Assembly (NCBI GenBank): GCA_012735335.1
Contig: JAAYHO010000098.1
Coordinates: forward strand, 1-8,381
DNA length: 8,381 nucleotides
Direction of reading: 5' to 3'
From: Gammaproteobacteria bacterium
GTDB taxonomy: Bacteria > Pseudomonadota > Gammaproteobacteria > Pseudomonadales > Pseudomonadaceae
Below, piece after piece: positions 1-6,012 of this stretch. Numbering within the stretch: position 1 is the stretch's first letter; each line of letters starts with the position of its first letter. The notes beneath the pieces were generated by a model, which was not told the DNA's origin, searched no databases, and saw only the letters and a list, made by a program, of their open reading frames with translations. Both the position numbers and the translations under genes were made by a program.

Positions 1-289
1 TGATCTGATCGGCATTCATGCCGATAAAACTCAGCTCCCAGCGGGCGTTGGGCGGTACATCCTCGCCGATATGTTCATACAGCCAGGTCCGGCTTTCCGC
101 CGCTCCGGCCTGCTCCCGGTAGCGGCGTACCGTATTGGCCAGCTCGCGCTCATGCCCGGCGATATACTCCATCAGCCAGCGGGTACGCTGGTCGGTGTCG
201 GGGCCGATGGCCTGCTCCAGCCGCTCGGCGATGATCTCATGCAGTTCGGTCGTCCATTGCAACAGATAGTCGTAGGTCTCGGTTTGCAT
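1..289 (-). CDS. Conserved hypothetical helical protein, 3' end beyond window
   Basis: The first 96 codons of a minus-strand gene are visible; it opens with ATG at 289-287 and has no stop before the left edge. A good ribosome binding site (GGAGG, 5 bases upstream of the ATG) fixes the start. The protein begins MQTETYDYLL, is charged and almost entirely helix-forming, and carries repeated Glu/His pairs (ELHE at 15-18, GHERE at 45-49). Those pairs and the helix pattern loosely recall ferritin-like four-helix bundles, but that is only an inference from composition. From memory, Pseudomonas genomes carry a similar short protein next to amtB, sometimes labelled 'ATPase', yet no Walker motif is visible in this part. 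It lies 120 bp downstream of amtB on the same strand, with a hairpin between, so it may be co-transcribed by read-through or have its own promoter; I could not identify one. Gene reality is likely; function unknown. Confidence 0.8.
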   Translation of the reverse strand, partial: MQTETYDYLLQWTTELHEIIAERLEQAIGPDTDQRTRWLMEYIAGHERELANTVRRYREQAGAAESRTWLYEHIGEDVPPNARWELSFIGMNADQI

Positions 290-335
290 GCGCTCCTCCG
301 GGGTTACCTGGTGCAGCGTTGGACACTCCCGAGCC

Positions 336-358
336 CGGCAAAGTTTGCTTTTTTGCCG
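336..358 (-). repeat. Inverted repeat upstream of hypothetical gene
   Basis: CGGCAAA at 336-342 pairs perfectly with TTTGCCG at 352-358, leaving a 9-base loop. It lies between the GC-rich amtB hairpin and the ribosome binding site of the downstream gene. It could be a second, weaker RNA hairpin or a protein-binding dyad; nothing in the sequence decides between these. Confidence 0.4.
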
Positions 359-368
359 ACAACGGGAA

Positions 369-390
369 AGGGGCGCCCGCAGGCGCCCCT
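369..390 (-). terminator. GC-rich hairpin after amtB
   Basis: AGGGGCGCC at 369-377 and GGCGCCCCT at 382-390 form a perfect 9-bp stem with a 4-base loop, 19 bases past the amtB stop codon on the minus strand. The stem is very GC-rich, as in an intrinsic terminator, but in the transcript it is followed only by TTTCCC and not by a real U-tract. Termination may therefore be partial, or the hairpin may mainly protect the 3' end of the glnK-amtB message. Confidence 0.5.
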
Positions 391-409
391 GTGTTGCGTT
401 GCGACCCGA

Positions 410-1654
410 CTACTTTCTCAGAGTGAATTCGGGGTAGGCTTCCAGCCCGCACTCGGAGGCATCGACACCCACGTATTCCTCCTCTTCGGAGATGCGGATA
501 CCCATCACCACCCGGAGGATACCCCAGAGCACCAGACTGGCGATGAATACCCAGCCGAAGATGGCCAGCACACCGATCAGCTGAGAGCTGAAGGCGGCCT
601 CGGCGTTGGTCAGCGGCACCGCCAGCACACCCCAGATACCTGCCGAACCGTGGGCGGAAATGGCACCGGCCGGATCATCGATTTTCAGGCGATCCAGCGC
701 CAGCACACTGAGCACGACTATCACGCCGCCAACACCACCTATCAGCACGGCACTCAGCGCGGATGGTGACAGCGGATCGGCAGTGATCGACACCAGACCC
801 GCCAACGCGCCGTTGAGCACCATGGTCAGATCCGTCTTGCGGAACAGCACGCGGGAGGTGAGCATGGCTGCCAACAACCCGCCCGCGGCGGCCAGATTGG
901 TGTTGACCATGACCTGGGCTACGTTGTTGGCAGAAGCGATATCGGAGATCTTCAGTTCCGAGCCACCGTTGAAGCCGAACCAGCCCATCCACAGGATGAA
1001 GATACCCAGCGTGGCCAGCGGCATGTTGCTACCCGGGATGGCGTTGATCTGACCGTTTGGGCCGTACTTGCCCTTGCGCGGGCCCAACAGTAATACACCT
1101 GCCAGAGCCGCACTGGCGCCAGCCATGTGCACGATGCCCGAACCGGCATAGTCGGAGTAACCCAGCTCGCTCAACCAGCCACCGCCCCAGCTCCAGGCAC
1201 CCTGGATCGGGTAGATGAAGCCGGTCATGATGACCGCAAAGCCAAGGAACGCCCAGAGTTTCATGCGTTCGGCCACCGCCCCGGAGACAATCGACATGCA
1301 GGCGCCAGCGAAGACGATCTGGAAGAAGAAGTCTGCGCGGGCGGAGTAGTAGGGCGCGTCGTCACCACCAGCTGTGACATCCGCCAGCGTGTTCTCGCTG
1401 CCGATCAGCGTCCCGAAGCTCGGGAAGATGCCGCCGTCAGAGGAATACATGATGTAGTAGCCGACCAGCAGATACATCACTGAGGCTACGGCAAACAGCG
1501 CAATATTCTTGGCGAGAATTTCGGTTGTGCTCTTGGTGCGGACCAGACCGGCTTCGAGCATGGCAAAACCGCAAGCCATCCACATTACCAGTACGGCGCA
1601 CACCAGAAAGTAGAAGGTATCAAGTGCGTACTTGACCTGTACGAGATCTTCCAT
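410..1654 (-). CDS. amtB: Ammonium channel AmtB
   Basis: A 414-residue inner-membrane ammonium channel of the Amt/Mep/Rh family, which forms trimers and conducts NH3/NH4+ when external ammonium is scarce. About 11 hydrophobic segments are visible, as expected. By alignment from memory with E. coli AmtB, the pore residues are present: F115 (F107), D168 (D160), twin histidines H176 and H335 (H168, H318), and W225/F228/S232 in GWFGFNGGS (W212/F215/S219). The C-terminal tail from about 385 (RISEEEEYVG) matches the cytoplasmic segment that docks GlnK. No cleavable signal peptide is present: the protein starts MEDLVQVKYA and runs straight into the first membrane helix (15-37, ending GFAMLEAGLVR), unlike the longer E. 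coli protein with FYGGMVR. This suggests a different Amt subgroup. The ATG is preceded by a GGGGGG ribosome binding site. The gene lies 48 bp downstream of glnK on the same strand and is surely co-transcribed with it. Confidence 0.96.
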   Translation of the reverse strand: MEDLVQVKYALDTFYFLVCAVLVMWMACGFAMLEAGLVRTKSTTEILAKNIALFAVASVMYLLVGYYIMYSSDGGIFPSFGTLIGSENTLADVTAGGDDAPYYSARADFFFQIVFAGACMSIVSGAVAERMKLWAFLGFAVIMTGFIYPIQGAWSWGGGWLSELGYSDYAGSGIVHMAGASAALAGVLLLGPRKGKYGPNGQINAIPGSNMPLATLGIFILWMGWFGFNGGSELKISDIASANNVAQVMVNTNLAAAGGLLAAMLTSRVLFRKTDLTMVLNGALAGLVSITADPLSPSALSAVLIGGVGGVIVVLSVLALDRLKIDDPAGAISAHGSAGIWGVLAVPLTNAEAAFSSQLIGVLAIFGWVFIASLVLWGILRVVMGIRISEEEEYVGVDASECGLEAYPEFTLRK

Positions 1655-1702
1655 AACTAAGCCCCCCAGATAGGCTTGTTACTGCATATGATGAAACAAG
1701 GC

Positions 1703-2086
<384 letters not shown>

Positions 2087-2126
2087 CTATGCCGAGTTAA
2101 AGCCTTTTAAAATCGGACTTTGCACC

Positions 2127-2139
2127 TATCACCGTGATA
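2127..2139. repeat. Perfect 13-bp palindrome in the glnK leader
   Basis: TATCACCGTGATA is a perfect inverted repeat (6-bp arms around a central C), about 32-44 bases downstream of the inferred sigma-54 start and 86 bases upstream of the glnK ATG. It could be an operator for an unidentified repressor. As RNA the arms would have almost no loop, so a DNA-binding dyad is more likely than a hairpin. The adjoining TGCACC (2121-2126) resembles one NtrC half-site, but its partner is missing. Confidence 0.45.
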
Positions 2140-2181
2140 AAGCGGAGATATTCCACATTTCCCCCGGCGCAACAGCTGTAT

Positions 2182-2198
2182 TGCAGAAATTCGGCCAA
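2182..2198 (-). promoter_or_regulatory. Sigma-54 (RpoN) promoter of glnK-amtB
   Basis: Read on the minus strand the element is TTGGCCGAATTTCTGCA. It has the diagnostic GG and GC doublets exactly 10 bases apart (complements of 2195-2196 and 2183-2184) and matches the TGGC...TGCA parts of the RpoN consensus. The transcript start is inferred near 2171, giving a leader of about 130 bases before glnK. Control of glnK-amtB by sigma-54 and NtrC is established in enteric bacteria; the paired NtrC-type dyads upstream support it here. Confidence 0.82.
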
Positions 2199-2272
2199 CT
2201 TGAATTTTTCTTTTTCATTCAAATGGATAGCTGATTCAACCAATTCCAGAGCCGGGGTCAGACAGGCAGCAA

Positions 2273-2289
2273 CGCACCGACCTGGTGCA
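2273..2289 (-). promoter_or_regulatory. NtrC binding site 1 (enhancer)
   Basis: GCACC-GACCT-GGTGC (2274-2288) is a perfect 15-bp dyad with the N5 spacing of NtrC sites such as the E. coli glnA enhancer (GCACT-N5-GGTGC). Its centre at 2281 lies about 110 bases upstream of the inferred sigma-54 transcript start, a normal enhancer distance. Confidence 0.82.
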
Positions 2290-2304
2290 AGCCGGGCCGA
2301 ACCA

Positions 2305-2321
2305 TGCGCCAGGACCGTGCA
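2305..2321 (-). promoter_or_regulatory. NtrC binding site 2 (enhancer)
   Basis: TGCGCCAGGACCGTGCA matches the 17-bp NtrC dyad TGCACC-N5-GGTGCA at all but two defined positions. Its centre at 2313 is 32 bp from that of site 1, about three helical turns, so two NtrC dimers would sit on the same face of the DNA. Taken alone it is weaker than site 1; the spacing is what makes it convincing. Confidence 0.72.
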
Positions 2322-2340
2322 CGGAGCGCACCATCGGCGG

Positions 2341-2369
2341 TTGGGCCGCTGCGCGCCGGGTGATAGACT
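2341..2369 (+). promoter_or_regulatory. Candidate sigma-70 promoter of ubiK-yifB
   Basis: TTGGGC (2341-2346) and TAGACT (2364-2369) are separated by 17 bases, and a TGn extension (2361-2363) directly precedes the -10 element. Transcription would begin near 2376, leaving a leader of about 26 bases to the ubiK ATG at 2402. The match is moderate, but position and spacing fit. Confidence 0.5.
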
Positions 2370-2401
2370 TGCAGCACACCACCGACCCATGGAAAACACC
2401 G

Positions 2402-2644
2402 ATGCTGCATAAAGTCCTGATTGATACCGTTGGCAGCCAGGCTGCCCGCCTGCTGAACAGTGACAGCGGCCTGCCCGGCGCAGAGGTGGAAAAACGGATC
2501 AAGGCCCTGGTGCAGAGCGCGCTGGCCAAGCTGGATGTGGTCAGCCGTGAAGAGTTTGAAACCCAACAGCTGGTACTGCTGCGCACCCGCGAGCGCCTCG
2601 AAGCGCTGGAAAAGCGGGTGGCCGAGCTGGAAAACCAACCCTGA
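2402..2644 (+). CDS. ubiK: Ubiquinone biosynthesis accessory factor UbiK
   Basis: An 80-residue protein of the UbiK/YqiC (BMFP) family, which supports aerobic ubiquinone biosynthesis as part of the soluble Ubi complex, with UbiJ as a partner in E. coli. The family core is visible: VEKRIKALVQSALAKLDVVS at about 29-48, then REEFETQQLVLLRTRERLEAL, and a C-terminal coiled coil with leucine heptads ending RVAELENQP. This closely parallels the [20 protein letters not shown] stretch of the E. coli protein. The ATG at 2402 gives a protein of normal family length; GGA (2391-2393) is only a weak ribosome binding site. An ATG at 2285 in the same frame is rejected because the extra 39 residues look unlike the family and would overlap NtrC site 2. 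The gene is followed by yifB after 26 bases and probably shares its transcript. Confidence 0.9.
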   Translation: MLHKVLIDTVGSQAARLLNSDSGLPGAEVEKRIKALVQSALAKLDVVSREEFETQQLVLLRTRERLEALEKRVAELENQP

Positions 2645-2670
2645 GCCACCTCAGGATCAAGGAGTGATCG

Positions 2671-4179
2671 ATGTCCCTGGCGATTGTCTACAGTCGCGCA
2701 AAACTGGGAATACAGGCACCACCAGTCACTGTTGAAGTCCACCTGGCCAATGGCATGCCCAGTCTCACACTGGTCGGCATGCCGGAGACCGCAGTACGTG
2801 AGAGCAAGGATCGGGTACGCAGCGCATTGCAGAATGCGCGCCTCGACTTTCCCAGTCTCAAGCGCATCACCATCAACCTCGCCCCCGCCGACCTGCCCAA
2901 GGAAGGTGGCCGCTTTGACCTGGCCATTGCCCTGGGTCTGCTGGTGGCCAGCGGGCAACTGCCAGCCGACTGCCTGCAGCACTGCGAAGTGCTGGGTGAG
3001 CTGGCGCTGTCCGGCGAGCTGCGCCCGGTGCAGGGGGTACTGCCCGCCGCGCTGGCCTGCCGCGAGCAGCAACGCAGCCTGCTGATCCCCCGGGCCAACG
3101 CCGCCGAGGCCGCACTGGTGCCGGGCGTACATATCATTGCCGCCGAGCATCTGCTGGAGCTGTGCGAGCACCTGCGCGGCGAGCAAGAGCTGCCCGCCGT
3201 ACCCGCCAGTGCCCAGCTGTCCGATCACCAGGCCAACGCCGATCTGGCCGATGTGCAGGGTCAGGCTCAGGCCAAACGGGCGTTGATCGTGGCAGCGGCA
3301 GGCTCGCACAATCTGCTGCTGTTCGGCCCGCCGGGTACCGGCAAGACCCTGCTGGCCAGCCGTCTGCCGGGCATTCTGCCGCCGCTGGCCGAACATGAGG
3401 CGCTGGAAGTGGCCGCCATCCAGTCGGTCTGTGGCCGCGAGATGCTGGAGCGCTGGCCGAGCCGCCCTTTTCGAGCGCCCCACCATGGTGCATCTGCAGC
3501 GGCGCTGGTTGGCGGCGGCAGCCAACCCCGGCCCGGCGAGATTTCCCAGGCCCACCAGGGCGTGCTGTTTCTCGACGAACTGCCCGAGTTTGACCGCAAG
3601 GTACTGGAGATGCTGCGCGAGCCGCTGGAATCCGGGGTCATCCATGTGGCCAGGGCCCGGGAGCAACTGACCTTCCCGGCCCGGTTTCAACTCATCGCCG
3701 CGATGAACCCCTGCCCCTGCGGCTATCAGGGCGATCCATCCGGTCGCTGCAACTGCAGCCCGGAACAGATCCAGCGCTATCGCAGCAAGCTGTCCGGCCC
3801 GCTGCTGGACCGCATCGACCTGCATCTGGGCATGCACAACGAGCCGTTCAGTCTCTCCGCTCAGACGCTGGGCAAACCCGACAGCCGCGAGGCCGCCGCG
3901 CAGGTAGCACGGGCACGGGACTATCAACTGCAGCGCCAGGGCTGTCTGAATGCCCATCTGGATCTGGCCGCCGTGCGGGAGCACTGTCAGCTGGGCAAGG
4001 AGGACGAAGGCTGGCTGGAGCAGGCGGTGGAGCGGCTGGGATTATCGCGCCGGGCCAGTCACCGGGCGCTGAAGGTGGCCCGCACGCTGGCGGATCTGGA
4101 ACAGCAGCCGCAGATCGGCCGGGCCCAGTTGGCCGAAGCCCTGCAGTATCGTCAGCTGGACCGACAGCCGGTCAGCTGA
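2671..4179 (+). CDS. yifB: YifB/ComM family AAA+ ATPase (Mg-chelatase-like)
   Basis: A 502-residue protein, full length for the YifB/ComM family. ComM is a hexameric DNA helicase that promotes branch migration during natural transformation in Vibrio; the role in Pseudomonas-like bacteria is less clear. The N-terminal Lon-S5-like ChlI domain spans about 20-165 (NLAPADLPKEGGRFDLAIAL). The AAA+ core has Walker A GPPGTGKT at 219-226, Walker B LFLDE at 299-303, sensor 1 in AAMNPCPCG (N346) and an arginine finger in SGPLLDRIDL (R381). Two CxC pairs (C348/C350 and C360/C362, nine residues apart) look like a metal knuckle in the presensor region. The Mg_chelatase_C domain covers about 405-497. AAGGAG lies 6 bases before the ATG, an excellent ribosome binding site. 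It is coupled to ubiK upstream, and its last 28 bp overlap the 3' end of the convergent c-di-GMP gene. Confidence 0.95.
   Translation: MSLAIVYSRAKLGIQAPPVTVEVHLANGMPSLTLVGMPETAVRESKDRVRSALQNARLDFPSLKRITINLAPADLPKEGGRFDLAIALGLLVASGQLPADCLQHCEVLGELALSGELRPVQGVLPAALACREQQRSLLIPRANAAEAALVPGVHIIAAEHLLELCEHLRGEQELPAVPASAQLSDHQANADLADVQGQAQAKRALIVAAAGSHNLLLFGPPGTGKTLLASRLPGILPPLAEHEALEVAAIQSVCGREMLERWPSRPFRAPHHGASAAALVGGGSQPRPGEISQAHQGVLFLDELPEFDRKVLEMLREPLESGVIHVARAREQLTFPARFQLIAAMNPCPCGYQGDPSGRCNCSPEQIQRYRSKLSGPLLDRIDLHLGMHNEPFSLSAQTLGKPDSREAAAQVARARDYQLQRQGCLNAHLDLAAVREHCQLGKEDEGWLEQAVERLGLSRRASHRALKVARTLADLEQQPQIGRAQLAEALQYRQLDRQPVS
4152..4179. repeat. Inverted repeat spanning the overlapping 3' ends
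   Basis: TCAGCTG-G-ACC (4152-4162) pairs with GGTCAGCTGA (4170-4179): ten base pairs with one bulged G, around the 7-base loop 4163-4169. It coincides exactly with the overlap of yifB and the convergent gene, so each arm carries one stop codon. There is no T-tract on either side, so it is at best a weak or Rho-assisted bidirectional 3' hairpin. Confidence 0.55.
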
Positions 4180-5870
4180 GTGACTTTGCTGTCCAGCCGC
4201 TCGGGGCTCTTCAGCACATCTTCCCGGCCCATGGCGTAGGCGTCGGCGAAGTAGCACAGCTCGACGAAAGGCAGCGCCGGGCTGATGAAGAACCCCTGAA
4301 TCTGGTCGCATCCCAGCCCGCGGAGAACCTCCATCTGCGCACGCTCCTCGACCCCCTCGGCCACTACCTCCAGCCCGAGGCTGTGGCCCATATCGATCAT
4401 CGCCGCCACCAGCTTGCGATCCGCCGGAGAGTCGACAATGCCGCGCACAAAGCTGCGATCAAGCTTGAGCAGGTTGATTGGCAGGCTGTGCAGGTGGACG
4501 AAGGAGGAGAAGCCGGTACCGAAGTCATCCAGCGAGAAACGCAGGCCCTGCCGGACCATACCGGCCATGGTGTCCTGCACCTTCTCCGGATGCTGCATGA
4601 CCGCCGTCTCGGTCAGCTCGAACTCGAGCATGCGCGGGTCTATGCCGGTCTTCTGGATCAGCCGCTGGATGGTCGCCAGCAGACGACTGTCGAGGAACTG
4701 ACGGAAGGACATGTTCACCGCCACATTCAGGGCAATGCCCCGGCGCTGCAGCGTGCGCAGGTCATGGCAGGCGCGGGCGATAACCCAGTAACCCATGGGA
4801 ATGATCAGCCCGGTTTCCTCGGCCAGCGGGATGAACTCACCCGGGGCCAACAGCCCGCGCACCGGATGCCGCCAGCGGATCAGCCCCTCGACCCCGACAA
4901 TCCTGCCGCTGCGCAGATCCACCCTTGGCTGGTAGTGCAGCTCCAACTCATTGCTGCGCAGCGCCTCGCGCAACTGGGTCTCGAATTCGATCTGGGTGTG
5001 AGCCTGACGGCTGATGCGCTCGTCATAGAAATGATAGCTGCAGCCAGGTTGTGCCTTGGCCTGCTGCACCGCCAGTCCGGCATGCAGCAACAGGCTGTCC
5101 GCTGACTGCCCACCTTCCGGATAGGTGACGACCCCAATGCTGCAGCCCATCAACATGCTGTCGCTGCCAACGCCAAAGGGCTCGCTGAGCGCGGCCACAA
5201 TTTTCTTCACTACCAGCATGAGATTGGCCGCGTTGAGGTACTCCTCGACAATCACCGCGAACTCGTCACTGCCGATACGGCCCACCGTATCGGTGGCGCG
5301 CAGCACACTGCGCAGACGGTCAGCCACCTGGCGGATGATGCCATCCCCGGCGGTATGCCCGAGGGTATCGTTCACATGACTGAAGTTGTCCATATCCAGC
5401 ACCAGCACCGCCAGCGGCTGGTTGGCACGCAGCGCCCGCTGCATGCCATGCTTGAGACGATCCTGCAGCATCTGCCGGTTGCTGCAACCGGTCAGCGGAT
5501 CATCCGTCGCCGCGCGAGCCAGCGCAGTAAGCATCTGCTGACGATCAAAGGCGTAGCGCATGCAGCGCAGCAATTCGGTCATCGCCGCCTGACGGCTGAT
5601 ACTGTCGATCGCACCGGGCAATTGCCCCTCGGCCTCGACATGCCGGGCCAGATGCACCACCGGCACCCTGCACTGCTCGGGAACCGGAAAGAAGAAATCA
5701 TCGGCCAGTACCAGACTGCCCGGCTGCTCGGCCAGAGTCAGCGCCTGGAACCAGTCCACGGCAACGACCAACGCCGGCGCACCAGCCAGACGCAGGCGCT
5801 CGACCAGCCCATCCCTGGCGGCACTCTCATCCAACAGCACAATCCGTTGCAATGATCTCTCGATATACAA
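4152..5870 (-). CDS. GGDEF-EAL protein, probable c-di-GMP phosphodiesterase
   Basis: A 572-residue two-domain c-di-GMP enzyme, predicted cytoplasmic (no membrane helix). Residues 1-112 look like a degenerate receiver domain: alternating beta/alpha pattern, D14 after strand 1, D57/D58 at the end of strand 3, and Arg (R93) where the invariant Lys would be. The GGDEF domain (about 115-280) has DDPLTGCSNR and an altered signature, GSDEF (200-204), but retains the RxxD inhibitory site (R191, D194) exactly five residues before it. The EAL domain (about 290-545) has E328 in EGL, N386, E418, DDFGTG at 448-453, K469, D471, E505 and Q525, so hydrolysis of c-di-GMP is likely. The start is TTG at 5870-5868 with AGGA six bases upstream; an in-frame stop at 5897-5895 excludes an earlier ATG and the next in-frame ATG is codon 97. 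It is divergent from rep, and from memory corresponds to PA5295 (ProE) of P. aeruginosa. Confidence 0.92.
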   Translation of the reverse strand: MYIERSLQRIVLLDESAARDGLVERLRLAGAPALVVAVDWFQALTLAEQPGSLVLADDFFFPVPEQCRVPVVHLARHVEAEGQLPGAIDSISRQAAMTELLRCMRYAFDRQQMLTALARAATDDPLTGCSNRQMLQDRLKHGMQRALRANQPLAVLVLDMDNFSHVNDTLGHTAGDGIIRQVADRLRSVLRATDTVGRIGSDEFAVIVEEYLNAANLMLVVKKIVAALSEPFGVGSDSMLMGCSIGVVTYPEGGQSADSLLLHAGLAVQQAKAQPGCSYHFYDERISRQAHTQIEFETQLREALRSNELELHYQPRVDLRSGRIVGVEGLIRWRHPVRGLLAPGEFIPLAEETGLIIPMGYWVIARACHDLRTLQRRGIALNVAVNMSFRQFLDSRLLATIQRLIQKTGIDPRMLEFELTETAVMQHPEKVQDTMAGMVRQGLRFSLDDFGTGFSSFVHLHSLPINLLKLDRSFVRGIVDSPADRKLVAAMIDMGHSLGLEVVAEGVEERAQMEVLRGLGCDQIQGFFISPALPFVELCYFADAYAMGREDVLKSPERLDSKVTQLTGCRSS

Positions 5871-5974
5871 ACTCAGTCCTCGCCTCAGGCAAAGTCATAA
5901 TGCCCAATAGATGCAGCCTAGCCCTTGGCCATACCCCTGTCGAGCAAAGCATGCTCAGCGCCAAGAATACCCTA

Positions 5975-5983
5975 TGCTAGAAT
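5975..5983 (+). promoter_or_regulatory. Extended -10 promoter of rep
   Basis: TGC followed by TAGAAT (-10, five of six consensus bases) forms an extended -10 element. The expected -35 position (about 5955-5960, TCAGCG) is poor, which is typical of extended -10 promoters. Transcription would start near 5990, leaving a leader of about 23 bases to the rep GTG codon. The opposite-facing c-di-GMP gene starts 105 bp away; I could not identify its promoter. Confidence 0.6.
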
Positions 5984-6012
5984 TGCGCGCCCAGCCTTGC
6001 TTGAGGTCAAAC

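Noticed and set aside
71..769. A plus-strand open frame across the left edge, intergenic region and amtB 3' end
   Set aside because: It is antisense to two supported genes, crosses a hairpin, and is His/Gln-rich in the way antisense frames of membrane proteins often are.
1655..1702. A separate promoter or terminator between glnK and amtB
   Set aside because: Only a 6-bp inverted repeat with a 14-base loop is visible, without a T-tract, and no -10/-35 or sigma-54 pattern. The genes look co-transcribed.
2127..2139. Resemblance of TATCACCGTGATA to lambda-type repressor operators
   Set aside because: The half-site TATCACCG matches, but lambda operators are 17 bp and this dyad is 13 bp, so the spacing is wrong; there is no phage gene nearby.
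2231..2246. A possible IHF site between the NtrC sites and the sigma-54 promoter
   Set aside because: The position is right and the DNA is A/T-rich, but the best alignment (ATTCAA-N4-TTC) misses key consensus bases, so I do not annotate it.
2328..2342. A third NtrC site beginning GCACC at 2328
   Set aside because: Only one half-site is good; the second half (CGGTT) does not match and the spacing to site 2 is off-phase.
2236..3984. A long minus-strand open frame opposite ubiK and yifB
   Set aside because: It crosses the NtrC sites and two real genes and its composition is that of an antisense shadow; no recognisable motif.
5911..6012. An upstream in-frame ATG that would lengthen Rep by 34 residues
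   Set aside because: The added residues are unlike Rep, would cover the extended -10 promoter, and the GTG at 6013 has a proper ribosome binding site and the family's normal N-terminus.
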